In this document: positions 53,056 to 62,229 of the stretch, piece by piece | How positions within the stretch are numbered: the stretch's first letter is position 1 | Layout: every line of letters begins with the position of its first letter | NCBI GenBank assembly: GCA_049297615.1 | Contig: JBAQUQ010000410.1 | Coordinates: 26,913-90,912, forward strand | Length of the DNA stretch: 64,000 nt | Source of the DNA: JAEMQF01 sp049297615 | Lineage (GTDB): Bacteria; Pseudomonadota; Gammaproteobacteria; Burkholderiales; Burkholderiaceae_C | Direction of reading: 5' to 3' | Made by a program: the position numbers and the translations under genes | The notes under the pieces: model-generated | The model's input: the letters and a program-made list of their open reading frames with translations, nothing else | Told to the model about the DNA's origin: nothing | Databases searched by the model: none

Positions 53056-53157
53056 CCTGTCGGGCTCCTGGGCGCCTTCGGGCTCCAAACCCCCTCGAGG
53101 GCGGCGCCGATCGCGGCGCGGGCAGCGCGGCGCCGTCGATTCCGTTAAAGTGAGTCG
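53056..53157. repeat. G/C palindrome-rich spacer
   Basis: Contains GGGCGCCTTCGGGCTCC, the palindrome CCCTCGAGGG and two GCGGCGCC motifs, between two same-strand genes. It may attenuate or terminate. The MFS promoter follows at its 3' end. Confidence 0.35.
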
Positions 53158-53160
53158 ATG
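53146..53160 (+). promoter_or_regulatory. Putative -10 element (TAAAGT) directly before the MFS gene
   Basis: TAAAGT (53146-53151), spacer GAGTCG, then ATG (53158). This is the same six-base geometry as polA, ppx and uvrD. Confidence 0.35.
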
Positions 53161-54378
53161 TCTGCCACCGCCTCGCCTGCGAATCACGCCCCGCTTTCGA
53201 TGACCCAGGTGCTGCTGTGCGGCGCCGTCATCGTCACCCTGTCGATGGGTATCCGCCACGGCTTTGGGCTGTGGCTCCAGCCGATCACGATGGAGCGCGG
53301 CTGGAGCCGCGAAACCTTCGCGTTCGCGATTGCCGTGCAAAACCTCGCCTGGGGGATCGCGGGTCCCTTTGCCGGTGCGCTGGCGGATCGCTTCGGCGCC
53401 TTTCGCGTGCTCAGCCTGGGTGCGTTGTTGTATGCGTTGGGGCTGGTGTGGATGGGCCTGGCCACGTCGGGGCTGGCCTTCACCGGCAGCGCCGGCCTGA
53501 TGCTGGGCATGGCGCAATCGGGAACGACCTATGCCGTCGTCTATGGCGTGATCGGACGCAACGTCGCACCTGAAAGACGCAGTTGGGCGATGGGCGTGAC
53601 CGCTGCCGCGGGCTCGTTCGGCCAGTTCCTGATGGTGCCGGTGGAAAACTGGCTGATCGGCGGATTCGGCTGGCAGACAGCACTGTTCGTGCTCGCCTGC
53701 ATGGCACTGGCGATCATGCCCTTGGCCTTCGGTCTGAAGGAAGCCCCGCACGCACCTGCGCACGCCAGCCAGCAGAGCATCGGCGCGGCGCTGCGCGAGG
53801 CGTTCGGCAATCCGAGCTTCCGCTTGCTGACGGCGGGTTACTTCGTCTGCGGCTTTCAGGTCGTGTTCATCGGCGTGCACATGCCGAGTTACTTGAAAGA
53901 CCATGGTTTGACGCCCGACGTGGCGACGACGGCACTGGCCCTGATCGGCCTGTTCAACGTGTTCGGCACGTATACGGCCGGCGTGCTCGGCGGGCGAATG
54001 CCCAAACGCTACATCCTGTCAGCCATCTACGGCTTGCGCGCTGTGGCCATCCTGGCCTTCGTCACGGCGCCGCTGACGCCGTGGAGCGTCTATATCTTCT
54101 CCTCCGTCATCGGCCTGCTCTGGCTGTCGACGATTCCGCCGACGAATGCGATGGTGGCGCAGATCTTCGGCGTGAAGTACCTCTCGATGCTCAGTGGCGT
54201 CGTCTTCGTCAGCCACCAGCTCGGCAGTTTCATGGGTGCGTGGCTCGGCGGCAAGCTCTACGACAGCACGGGCAGCTACGACCTCGTGTGGTGGATTGCC
54301 ATTGCACTGGGCGTGTTCGGCATGGTCGTGCATTTCCCGATCCGCGAACACGCCATCGCTCGCCCCTCGCCTGCATGA
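53158..54378 (+). CDS. Major facilitator superfamily transporter (monocarboxylate/OFA-like)
   Basis: 406 residues, 12 predicted helices in two halves. The loop 2-3 motif is GALADRFGAFRVL (MFS motif A), and the first helices (GIRHGFGLWLQPITMERGWSRE) resemble the monocarboxylate/oxalate-formate branch. The substrate is probably a small organic acid, but this is not certain. It is followed 16 bases later by a 40-residue membrane peptide gene. Confidence 0.82.
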   Translation: MSATASPANHAPLSMTQVLLCGAVIVTLSMGIRHGFGLWLQPITMERGWSRETFAFAIAVQNLAWGIAGPFAGALADRFGAFRVLSLGALLYALGLVWMGLATSGLAFTGSAGLMLGMAQSGTTYAVVYGVIGRNVAPERRSWAMGVTAAAGSFGQFLMVPVENWLIGGFGWQTALFVLACMALAIMPLAFGLKEAPHAPAHASQQSIGAALREAFGNPSFRLLTAGYFVCGFQVVFIGVHMPSYLKDHGLTPDVATTALALIGLFNVFGTYTAGVLGGRMPKRYILSAIYGLRAVAILAFVTAPLTPWSVYIFSSVIGLLWLSTIPPTNAMVAQIFGVKYLSMLSGVVFVSHQLGSFMGAWLGGKLYDSTGSYDLVWWIAIALGVFGMVVHFPIREHAIARPSPA

Positions 54379-54394
54379 CCAGCGTGAATGTCGC

Positions 54395-54517
54395 ATGAAG
54401 CCACGCCGATTCGCCCTCTGGACCTGCACTGGGCTTTTACTCGCCCTGGTGTTCATGGCCTATCTGCGCCCCGAAGTGGCCATGACCCTCGCGCAGCAAC
54501 TGTGGAGCTGTTTCTGA
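54395..54517 (+). CDS. Small single-helix membrane protein
   Basis: 40 residues: MKPRRFALWTCTGLLL begins one membrane helix (LLLALVFMAYL), then a polar tail ending LWSCF. Positive residues at the N-terminus suggest the N-in orientation. It lies between an MFS carrier and a methyltransferase on one strand. I do not recognise a named family, but the helix and the tight spacing support a real gene. Confidence 0.5.
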   Translation: MKPRRFALWTCTGLLLALVFMAYLRPEVAMTLAQQLWSCF

Positions 54518-54532
54518 GCGCAAGGCGCCGCG

Positions 54533-55102
54533 TTGGACCACGTTGACTTGCCGGTTTCGCCTTGGGTTCGGCGCTGGTCGCATCTGGTCGCCCCCGGCGC
54601 GCAGGTCCTGGACGTAGCCTGCGGCCGGGGCCGCCACATTCGCTGGTTTGCGCAGCGCGGTTGCCGGGTCACGGGGGTAGACCGCGACGCTGCGGCGACC
54701 GAGCCGCTGCTTGCGCTGGCAGAGATCATCGTCGCCGACATCGAAGCCTCGCCCTGGCCCTTGCCCGGGCGCAGATTCGACGCCGTGGTCGTCACCAACT
54801 ACTTGTGGCGCGAACTGCTGCCGACTTTGATCGAAAGCCTGGCTTCTGGCGGCGTGCTGATCTACGAAACCTTCGCCCTCGGCCAGCACAGTGTGGGCAA
54901 ACCTTCGAACCCCGCCTTCCTGCTGCGTCCCGGCGAATTGCTCGCGGCGGCGCAGGGCCTGCGAGTCGTCGCCTATGAATGCGGATTCCTCACGCCGCCC
55001 GACCGCTATGTGCAGCGCATCGCCGCCGTGCGCGAGCCTTTCGATGCCCCGCCCCTCACGCGCTACAGCCTCGAAGCGCTGCCTGCCCCGCCCGCACCGT
55101 AA
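54533..55102 (+). CDS. Class I SAM-dependent methyltransferase
   Basis: 189 residues. SAM-binding motif I is VLDVACGRGRHIRWF, followed by VTGVDRD (motif II acidic residue) and ADIEASPWPLP. This resembles the TehB-like group of small methyltransferases. The start is TTG 54533 with AAGGCG before it. Substrate unknown. Next on the strand is dapA, 41 bases on. Confidence 0.78.
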   Translation: MDHVDLPVSPWVRRWSHLVAPGAQVLDVACGRGRHIRWFAQRGCRVTGVDRDAAATEPLLALAEIIVADIEASPWPLPGRRFDAVVVTNYLWRELLPTLIESLASGGVLIYETFALGQHSVGKPSNPAFLLRPGELLAAAQGLRVVAYECGFLTPPDRYVQRIAAVREPFDAPPLTRYSLEALPAPPAP

Positions 55103-55143
55103 AATGCCGGTTCGCGAAGACCGCCCATTCACGAGGAACGCCC

Positions 55144-56025
55144 ATGAAACCCATCCGTGGCAGCATCGTCGCGATGATCACGCCGATGAACGATGACGCG
55201 AGCGTCGACTACGCCGCGCTGCGGCGCCTCATCGACTGGCACATCGCCGAGGGAACCGATTGCATCGGCGTCGTCGGAACGACGGGCGAATCACCCACCG
55301 TCACGGTTCAGGAGCATTGCGAAATCATCCGCGTCAGTGTCGAACACGCACGTGGCCGAATCCAGATCATGGCCGGCACCGGCGCGAACTCGACTGCCGA
55401 GGCCATCGAACTGTCGCGCTTCGCGAGCAAGGTCGGCGCCGATTGTTCCCTGTCGGTCGTGCCCTACTACAACCGGCCGTCGCAGGAAGGCATCTATCAG
55501 CACTTCAAGGCGGTGGCCGAGGCCGTGGACATCCCCATGCTGCTCTACAACGTGCCGGGCCGCACGGTGGCCGATATGCAGCCCGAGACCGCGCTGCGCC
55601 TGGCGCAGGTGCCGGGCATCGTCGGCATCAAGGAAGCCAGCGGCAATATGGAACGCGCCTGCGCCTTGATCAAAGGCGCGCCCAAGAGCTTCAGTGTCTA
55701 CTCCGGCGACGACGGCACCGCCATTGCGTTGATGTTGCTCGGCGGGCATGGCAATGTGAGCGTCACGGCCAATGTGGCACCGCGGGCGATGCACACGCTG
55801 TGCATGGCGGCCATCGAAGGCCGTGCCCGCGAAGCTGCCGCGTTGCAGTTCAAGCTGCTGGGCTTGCACAAGCAATTGTTTGTAGAACCCAGCCCCGCGC
55901 CGACCAAATGGGCGATGGCGCGCCTGGGCCTTTGCGGCGCCGCTGTGCGCCTGCCGATCACACCGCTGTCCACTGCTGGGCAGGCCCTGGTCGAGGCCGC
56001 GATGCGCGAGGCGCAGTTGCTCTGA
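55144..56025 (+). CDS. dapA: 4-hydroxy-tetrahydrodipicolinate synthase
   Basis: 293 residues, (beta/alpha)8 aldolase. It condenses pyruvate with aspartate semialdehyde, the first step of lysine/diaminopimelate synthesis. The Schiff-base lysine is K163 (VGIKEASGN); GTTGESPTV, PYYNRPSQEG and LYNVPGRT are the expected motifs. ATG 55144 with GAGGA upstream. It is the first of a dapA-bamC-metallohydrolase run that is common in betaproteobacteria. Confidence 0.95.
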   Translation: MKPIRGSIVAMITPMNDDASVDYAALRRLIDWHIAEGTDCIGVVGTTGESPTVTVQEHCEIIRVSVEHARGRIQIMAGTGANSTAEAIELSRFASKVGADCSLSVVPYYNRPSQEGIYQHFKAVAEAVDIPMLLYNVPGRTVADMQPETALRLAQVPGIVGIKEASGNMERACALIKGAPKSFSVYSGDDGTAIALMLLGGHGNVSVTANVAPRAMHTLCMAAIEGRAREAAALQFKLLGLHKQLFVEPSPAPTKWAMARLGLCGAAVRLPITPLSTAGQALVEAAMREAQLL

Positions 56026-56142
56026 GCGCCGCCTGGATCAACCCACGCGCGCCTTGACCCTATCATCTTGCCCCGATCAGGCGTGGCCCAAACCTGCCGC
56101 GCCGCAGCGGCGAGGTGCGAATACCTTGTGGAGATTTTTCCT

Positions 56143-57270
56143 TTGAACCGTTTTTCGCGCGCGCCCGCCGTCCTTGGCCTTGCCGGTTTGCTGAGCTTGG
56201 TGGGCTGTTCGGCGATCGAAAACTTCGCCGGGGGCGACCGCGTCGACTACCGCACCGCCGCGGCCAAGCCGGCGCCGCTGGACGTTCCGCCCGATCTGAC
56301 CCAACTCGCCCGCGACTCGCGCTATCAGACCCAGGCGGGGTCGGTCAGCGCCGCCGAGTTTCAGGCCGGCACATCCCCGGGGCGCCCTGCTGCACCCGCA
56401 CCCTTGGTGGCCCCGCAAGTGCTGGGCAATGTTCGCATCGAGCGTGACGGCAATCGGCGTTGGCTGAGCACGCCGCTGAGCACCGAGCAGCTCTGGCCTC
56501 AATTGCAGGCGTTCTGGAAGGAAAACGGCATGACCCTGGTGGTCGACAACTCGCTCACCGGCGTCATGGAAACGGAATGGGCCGAAAACCGCGCCAAATT
56601 GCCCGACGACCTCTTGCGCCGCACCCTGGGCCGTCTCATCGACTCGCTCTACTCCACCGGCGAGCGCGACAAGTACCTCACCCGCATCGAGCGCAGTGCC
56701 AACGGCAGCGATGTGTTCATCACACATCGCGGCCTGCTGGAAATGGTGACCGGACCGATGAAGGACCAGACGGTTTGGCAGCGCCGCCCCAACGACCCCG
56801 AATTGGAAGCCACCTTTCTCGCGCGCCTGATGGTCAAACTCGGCCTGGCCGACGAACAGGCCAAAACGAAGCTCGCCGCGCCGGTCGCAGTTGTTGCGCT
56901 GCCGCGGGCCCGCGTCGTCGAGGGCCAGGCCGCGGCAACGCTGCGAGTCGACGACAACTTCGAGCGTGCCTGGCGGCGTGTCGGCCTGGCGCTGGACCGC
57001 ACCGGCTTCACCGTCGAAGACCGCGATCGAACCCTCGGCCTGTACTTCGTTCGCTACATCGACCCGGCATTCGCGGGCCAGGAAGAACCGGGCTTCTGGG
57101 CCAAGCTGTTCGGCGCCGACAAAGGCGATACCGGGCCGAAGAAATACCGCATCGCCGTCAAGGGCGAGGGTTCGGGCAGCCTGGTCTCGGTCTTGGACGC
57201 CCAAGGCCTGGCAGAGAACGGCGAGGCGGGCAAGAGAATCATTTCTCACCTCGTCGAAGACCTGAAGTAG
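56143..57270 (+). CDS. bamC: Outer-membrane assembly lipoprotein BamC
   Basis: 375 residues. Lipoprotein signal LLSLVGC with C22. The Pro/Ala-rich linker (YRTAAAKPAPLDVPPDLTQL) is the BamC N-terminal region that lies on BamD, followed by two helix-grip domains. It is the accessory BamC/NlpB of the BAM complex. The start is TTG 56143, with GGAG (56129-56132) ten bases upstream; GTG 56128 is an alternative. It directly follows dapA. Confidence 0.88.
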   Translation: MNRFSRAPAVLGLAGLLSLVGCSAIENFAGGDRVDYRTAAAKPAPLDVPPDLTQLARDSRYQTQAGSVSAAEFQAGTSPGRPAAPAPLVAPQVLGNVRIERDGNRRWLSTPLSTEQLWPQLQAFWKENGMTLVVDNSLTGVMETEWAENRAKLPDDLLRRTLGRLIDSLYSTGERDKYLTRIERSANGSDVFITHRGLLEMVTGPMKDQTVWQRRPNDPELEATFLARLMVKLGLADEQAKTKLAAPVAVVALPRARVVEGQAAATLRVDDNFERAWRRVGLALDRTGFTVEDRDRTLGLYFVRYIDPAFAGQEEPGFWAKLFGADKGDTGPKKYRIAVKGEGSGSLVSVLDAQGLAENGEAGKRIISHLVEDLK

Positions 57271-57321
57271 GCCGCCGCTGCGCCCATGCGCCCAGACTGC
57301 CTCTGAGTACGAACGCGGTCC

Positions 57322-58098
57322 ATGCGTTTTTGCAGCCTGGGCAGCGGCAGCAGTGGCAACGCCACCCTGGTCGAAGCCTCCAGCGGCAACACGACGACGC
57401 GGGTTCTGATTGATTGCGGATTTTCGCTGCGTGAACTCCAAGCGCGCCTCGCGCGGGCCGGCCTGGAGCCGCACCAGATCGACGCCGTCTTCATCACCCA
57501 CGAACATGCCGACCATGTCGGCTGTGCCATGGCCCTGGCGCAGCGCCACGGCGTGCCGCTGTGGATGAGCCGCGGCACCTGGCGCGCGATCGCCGAGCCC
57601 GAGCTGCCGGGCTTGCTGCACTTGGCCTGCGACGGCCAGAGCGTCGCCATCGGCGACCTCGAACTTCGCCCCTTCACCGTGCCGCACGACGCCCTGGAGC
57701 CGCTGCAATTGCGCCTGAGCGATGGCAAATCACATGTAGGCGTTCTCACCGACGTCGGCTCGATCACGCCCCACCTGCTCGCGAATCTGAGTCACTGCGA
57801 CGCGCTGGTGCTCGAATGCAATCATGACGGCGCGATGCTCGCGCAATCGGCCTATCCGGCGTCGTTGAAGGCGCGCATCGGCGGGCGCCTCGGGCATCTG
57901 TCCAATGACCTGGCCGCCCAGATCCTCGCCCAGTTGCAAGCGCGCAGCCTGCAGCACCTCGTCGCCGCGCATCTGAGCGAGCGCAACAACCGGCCGCTGC
58001 TCGCGCGCCAGGCGCTCGCCGATGCGTGCGGCGCCGCCCCGCACGACATCGTCGTCGCCGACCCCGGTACCGGTTTTGCTTGGCTGAGCCTTGCGTGA
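57322..58098 (+). CDS. MBL-fold metallohydrolase (YycJ/WalJ-like)
   Basis: 258 residues. The metal-binding signature is H60-x-H62-x-D64-H65 (FITHEHADHVG), with later ligand motifs near SHVGVLTDVG and AHLSERNN. MRFCSLGSGSSGNATLV is typical of the YycJ-type exonuclease/hydrolase group. It probably acts on nucleic acid ends. It closes the dapA-bamC run, 51 bases after bamC. Confidence 0.85.
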   Translation: MRFCSLGSGSSGNATLVEASSGNTTTRVLIDCGFSLRELQARLARAGLEPHQIDAVFITHEHADHVGCAMALAQRHGVPLWMSRGTWRAIAEPELPGLLHLACDGQSVAIGDLELRPFTVPHDALEPLQLRLSDGKSHVGVLTDVGSITPHLLANLSHCDALVLECNHDGAMLAQSAYPASLKARIGGRLGHLSNDLAAQILAQLQARSLQHLVAAHLSERNNRPLLARQALADACGAAPHDIVVADPGTGFAWLSLA

Positions 58099-58182
58099 GG
58101 CTCGCTGCTCGTAGTCCCCAATAGCGATATCCCGAGGACGGCATAGCATCGACCGTCACAGGTACAACCGAGGAGACAGATC

Positions 58183-60393
58183 GTGCGCATACCTACAGCG
58201 TCGCCGGAGCGCCTTTCGGCCTTGCTCGTCGCCTGCACGGCGCTACTGAGTGCATGCGGAAGCGGCTCGTCGCCCTCGCCCGCCGCGCCCACCGGCCCAA
58301 CCACCTTGACCGGGGTGGTGGCCACCGGCGCCGCCCTGGTCGGTGCCAGCGTCATCGTTGTCGATAGCGATAGCGCCACCACCGACCCGGCCGCAGTGAC
58401 CGCGGGTGCGGGTGGCAGTTACACGATCGATGTGTCCGCTCTGAAGGCTCCGTTTATCGTCCAGGCCACGCCCCTCGTCGACGGGGCTTCGAACAAGTTG
58501 GTGGCGGTCGTCCCCAGCGTAACGGCCAACGTCAGCAACACCGCGAACGTCACATCGCTGACGAATGCTGTTGCTGGCCTTATCGCCCCCGGCGGAGTTC
58601 CGCAGGCGTTGCTGGATCCGGCAACGCTCAGCGCCAACGCGACAGCACAGAAAGTCGGCGACGCAACGGCCTTGCTCGTCAGTACCCTCAAAACTGACGG
58701 TGTCATCTCCGCCGCACTGGGCACGAACTTCAACCCCTTGACCACTCCCTTCACCGCCAACGGTACGGGCGTGGACGCAGTGCTGGACCAGCTGGCTATT
58801 GAGGTCACGGCTGCCGGTGTTTCAATCACCAATTTGGCCGCGCCGGTGAGCGATCAAGGGACTCCTGCGGCGGTCTTGTTGACTGCCGCGCAAGTGACGA
58901 ACCCGCCGCAGACGCCGCCAACACTGCCGCCGACTGCCGCGGCGAGCGACATCCCCTCTGCGGCCGAAATCGAGTTCTATCGCGCCAAGCTACAGGCCTG
59001 CCTGGCCCTGCCGCTACCGGACCGCGTGACCTTCGCCGCCAACGGCATCGACGTCACTGCCGTTTCGCCGACCTGTACCTTCGGCGACCCGGAGTTCCTC
59101 TCGAGCGGTCGCAATTGGGTTGAGCAACTCGGCCAGTTCAGCTTCAGCAAGGCGCAGTTCAACAACGCGGTTTTCGGCAGGGGCGCCATCGTGCTCACGC
59201 TTGCGCCGTTCAATCTGACCGACCCGAAGGAGTTCAAGCACGCGCGGTGCAACAGCGGGCCGTGCGCCGTGGTGCGCTATCCGGCCACCTACAACGGCGG
59301 GTTCGTCGACACCTGGGACTTCCTGTTCGGCAAGGTCGGCGGCCAATGGACGCTGGGGGGCAACGGGCGTCCCTACGATGTATTTGTTCAGGCGCGCCTG
59401 AACCGCTACATCGCCGCCAATACTGCGCCGAACCCGACCGACACCTACTTCTTCAAAGACCGCTACGAGTCGACCCTGCGCTTGTTCTTCAATGCCAGCG
59501 GTCGCAACGGCAACCTGGTTCGCGCGGTTCGCTTCAAGGGCCCGGGCCTGCCCGCGGCGGGCGTCGTGCTGCATCGGTCTTCGCGCTGCGGCACCGACGA
59601 CCGCTTCCCGATCACCTACCAGACGGGCGCACTGCGCCGCCCCAACGACAACGTGCTCGTCACGTTCAACAGCGGCGGCGGCACCGAGTTCACTCTCGAC
59701 GCGGCCAACCTGAACGGCACCCCGTTGACCATGCCCGCGCCGGTGTTCAACGCGACCACAGTGGCGAACCAGAATTTCTCGCCGACCCCGGTGGCCAACC
59801 AGGCGACGTTGATTCCGGCCTGGACGCGCTATGCGGCCGAGATCTTCCTGTTCAGCAACACGACGACACCCGACCAGCCCGACGAAATCGTCTACATCCG
59901 CACCGACTCGGCGGCTGCTGACGCCGCCGACGGCGTGAACCGCGCTTGGCCGACGCTCGCTTCCACGTTCGTCGACGCGTATCTCAAACCCACCGGTGCG
60001 GGCGCGGGCGCGGTGACCGGCCCGCTGACGATGGACTGGACCGCGCCGCCGGGCGCGACCGTCCTGTCGTCGTACTTGTTCGCGCAGAATTTCGTGACGC
60101 AGACGAACGTGAACAACGTGACCAGCTTGTATGCGAAGCGAACCCGGCTCGATTTCGAGCCGACGACGTACGGCAACCTCAGTGCGCCCAGCACCCTGTT
60201 CGCATCCGTGGTCTCAGGGGCGAGCCTGGCGCCGCAGACGGCGAATGTCGCACCGAATCCGAACCCGCGCTGCACCGACAACACTGCGCTGGTCCCGTTC
60301 GTAGGGGACGTCAACGACTATCGCGAGACCGGATTGTTAGTTCGTCTGCCCGATCGACAGCGACAGAACGCGATCTGGTTCTGGGACAACTGA
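58183..60393 (+). CDS. Large lipoprotein of unknown function
   Basis: 736 residues. GTG 58183 has GAGGAG upstream. Lipobox LLSAC, C25. The N-terminal ~70-150 region (TGVVATGAALVGASVIVVD onward) looks like a carboxypeptidase-regulatory (CarboxypepD_reg-like) beta sandwich. After a Pro/Thr-rich linker (PPQTPPTLPPT) comes a ~430-residue domain with several cysteines (HARCNSGPC; HRSSRCGTDD; PNPRCTDN) that I cannot place. It is followed by a short spacer with hairpins. Confidence 0.6.
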   Translation: MRIPTASPERLSALLVACTALLSACGSGSSPSPAAPTGPTTLTGVVATGAALVGASVIVVDSDSATTDPAAVTAGAGGSYTIDVSALKAPFIVQATPLVDGASNKLVAVVPSVTANVSNTANVTSLTNAVAGLIAPGGVPQALLDPATLSANATAQKVGDATALLVSTLKTDGVISAALGTNFNPLTTPFTANGTGVDAVLDQLAIEVTAAGVSITNLAAPVSDQGTPAAVLLTAAQVTNPPQTPPTLPPTAAASDIPSAAEIEFYRAKLQACLALPLPDRVTFAANGIDVTAVSPTCTFGDPEFLSSGRNWVEQLGQFSFSKAQFNNAVFGRGAIVLTLAPFNLTDPKEFKHARCNSGPCAVVRYPATYNGGFVDTWDFLFGKVGGQWTLGGNGRPYDVFVQARLNRYIAANTAPNPTDTYFFKDRYESTLRLFFNASGRNGNLVRAVRFKGPGLPAAGVVLHRSSRCGTDDRFPITYQTGALRRPNDNVLVTFNSGGGTEFTLDAANLNGTPLTMPAPVFNATTVANQNFSPTPVANQATLIPAWTRYAAEIFLFSNTTTPDQPDEIVYIRTDSAAADAADGVNRAWPTLASTFVDAYLKPTGAGAGAVTGPLTMDWTAPPGATVLSSYLFAQNFVTQTNVNNVTSLYAKRTRLDFEPTTYGNLSAPSTLFASVVSGASLAPQTANVAPNPNPRCTDNTALVPFVGDVNDYRETGLLVRLPDRQRQNAIWFWDN

Positions 60394-60441
60394 TCCCGGT
60401 TCGCATGCGGGGAAGCTTCGTCCTCGCGCTCAGGTCATACA

Positions 60442-60487
60442 AGGGCCGCCCTCGCGCGGCCGTGTTGGCGAGCAGCGATTCGCCAAC
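60442..60487 (+). terminator. Hairpins after the large lipoprotein gene
   Basis: GGCCGC-CCTCGC-GCGGCC, then the 8-bp perfect repeat GTTGGCGA (60464-60471) / TCGCCAAC (60480-60487). The lack of a T-run makes Rho-independent termination uncertain. The two genes flanking it are convergent. Confidence 0.4.
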
Positions 60488-60561
60488 CCCCAGTCAGCGC
60501 CTTACTTGGACGCCGCAGGATCAGCCGCACTGGCGGCATCAGCGGCGACAGGCATCGACGC

Positions 60562-61071
60562 CTAAAGTCCGAGCCGGGTCGCCGGGAAAGCCGCTTCAGA
60601 GCGCTGCAACACGGCATCGAACTGTTCGCGGGAGCGCAGCGCGTCGCCGCCGTGGCGCGACACGCTGCCTCGGTAGTGCAGCGTATCGACCAGCCTGAGC
60701 GTCAAGACACCCGGCACGAGCAGCAAGGTGGGCATCTGGCCGGCTTCGAGTTCGTTGTTGGCACGGCACACGACCACATGCGACCAATTGCGCCGCCACG
60801 CCACCCAGCGCGGGTGCAATCTGGAAATCTCGTCGAAGTTGCGCGCAAGGACGGTGAGCTGGCGGTGCGGTGTGGCCCATTGAACGAGGCTCTCGACCAA
60901 TGCCTGGTCATTCAGCGGCCAATCCGCGAAGTGATCGTCGCAGCAGAGAATTTCGCGGCAACCCGCCGCTGCCGCTTCGGCGATGGCGCCGCGCACGGCC
61001 TCGTGAAACTCGCCGCGGGTCGCGATCGCCATATAGGCCGGCGCCTGCATATTGCCCTCCTGCATATTCAT
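60562..61071 (-). CDS. Uncharacterised protein co-transcribed with roxA
   Basis: 169 residues, cytoplasmic, no signal. It contains AAGCREILCCDDHFADWPLND and LVQWATPHRQLTVLARNFDEI, a pattern found in hypothetical proteins beside roxA in Burkholderiales; the function is unknown. ATG 61071 overlaps the roxA stop (ATGA). The frame continues in register for 19 codons beyond the TAG stop (60564-60562) to TAA 60502-60504, encoding the Ala-rich tail ASMPVAADAASAADPAASK. Confidence 0.65.
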   Translation of the reverse strand: MNMQEGNMQAPAYMAIATRGEFHEAVRGAIAEAAAAGCREILCCDDHFADWPLNDQALVESLVQWATPHRQLTVLARNFDEISRLHPRWVAWRRNWSHVVVCRANNELEAGQMPTLLLVPGVLTLRLVDTLHYRGSVSRHGGDALRSREQFDAVLQRSEAAFPATRLGL

Positions 61072-62201
61072 GACCCCTTCACTTGCAACCAGCCGCTGCG
61101 CGCCCACTGGTCGACCCACTTTCGCGCCGGCGCGCTGAGTTTGTCAAGCTCACGCGGCGCCAACTCGTGGCTGTCCGCCAGACGCCGCAGCAGTGCGGCG
61201 TCGGCGCCGCCGGCGCGGTAAGACTCGCCATTGATGAAGACATGATATTCATCGTAGAGCATGCGGCTGCGGCGATCCAGGCGTAGCGCGCGGCGGCCCT
61301 TCAGGTGCGAGCCGCCCTCGAAGACCACGTTCGCCTTGGGCTCGCTCAGCAGTTCGCCCAGCACGCAGGCCAGGCGCCGCGGATCGGACAGCTCGCGTTT
61401 GAGGGCATCAGCGGCGAACTTGCGCAGCTGCGGCGGAATGCGCCCCGGTGAACGGGTGGCGCCCTGCCGGCGGTCGCGATAGGGCGCGTTGCCGCCGCGC
61501 GCAGCGTCGTCGGGTTCGCGGTCCAGCCAAAGCTGCAAGATCTGTTGCGCAATGCCGTGCCCGCTGGGCGCGCGAAAGCCTATCGACGCCGTCATGCATT
61601 CGCCGCGCGCCACGCCTTCGTGCGCCCACAGCGGCGGCAGGTACAGCATGTCGCCGGGTTCCAGGGTCCAGCACTCCTGGGCGACGAAGTTCGTCAGAAT
61701 TTTCAGCGGCGCCTGTGGCGCAAATTTCGGCTCGGCCTGGCGGCCGATTCGCCACTCGCGCGCACCCATGACTTGCAGAAGGAATACGTCATAGGAGTCC
61801 AGGTGCGGGCCGACGCCGCCACCGTCGGTCGCGTAAGACAGCATCAAGTCGTCCAGCCGCGCGTCGGGAACGAAGCGAAAGTGTTCCAGCAATCTATGCG
61901 CTGCAGCAAGGTGCAGATTCAAGCCCTGGACCAGCAAGGTCCAGGCGGGTTTTGAAACGCTGGGAATCGCGCGGCGTCGCAGTGGCCCATGGCGCAACGT
62001 CCACCCCTGCTCTTCATGCACGACCAGGCGCGACTCGACGCCTTCCTGGCCAGCCAGTGCGAACAGCTCGGCGCGGCCCAGCGGGGCCTGAATTCCCGGC
62101 ACCGCCTGGCGAATCAGCAAGGGGCGCTTCTGCCAATGGCGCTGCATGAATTCGCGCGGCGACACGCCGCCCAGCAGGGGTGTGGGCAAGTGCACTCTCA
62201 T
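61068..62201 (-). CDS. roxA: 50S ribosomal protein L16 3-hydroxylase (cupin, YcfD/RoxA-type)
   Basis: 377 residues. Fe(II)/2-oxoglutarate oxygenase of the JmjC-like cupin family that hydroxylates an arginine of ribosomal protein L16. The metal ligands are H133-x-D135 (VGPHLDSYD) and H194 (PPLWAHEG). The C-terminal helical and winged-helix part is typical. A -10-like CACAAT ends six bases before ATG 62201, predicting a leaderless mRNA. It diverges from an FKBP-type gene by 25 bases. Confidence 0.87.
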   Translation of the reverse strand: MRVHLPTPLLGGVSPREFMQRHWQKRPLLIRQAVPGIQAPLGRAELFALAGQEGVESRLVVHEEQGWTLRHGPLRRRAIPSVSKPAWTLLVQGLNLHLAAAHRLLEHFRFVPDARLDDLMLSYATDGGGVGPHLDSYDVFLLQVMGAREWRIGRQAEPKFAPQAPLKILTNFVAQECWTLEPGDMLYLPPLWAHEGVARGECMTASIGFRAPSGHGIAQQILQLWLDREPDDAARGGNAPYRDRRQGATRSPGRIPPQLRKFAADALKRELSDPRRLACVLGELLSEPKANVVFEGGSHLKGRRALRLDRRSRMLYDEYHVFINGESYRAGGADAALLRRLADSHELAPRELDKLSAPARKWVDQWARSGWLQVKGS

Positions 62202-62229
62202 GACTGCATTGTGCGATCATGGCCGCATG
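62199..62229. promoter_or_regulatory. Compact divergent promoters of roxA and the FKBP gene
   Basis: Minus strand: CACAAT (62213-62208), spacer GCAGTC, ATG 62201. Plus strand: GATCAT (62215-62220), spacer GGCCGC, ATG 62227. The start codons are separated by only 25 bases, and each -10-like element sits six bases before its ATG. The plus-strand element is weaker. Confidence 0.4.
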
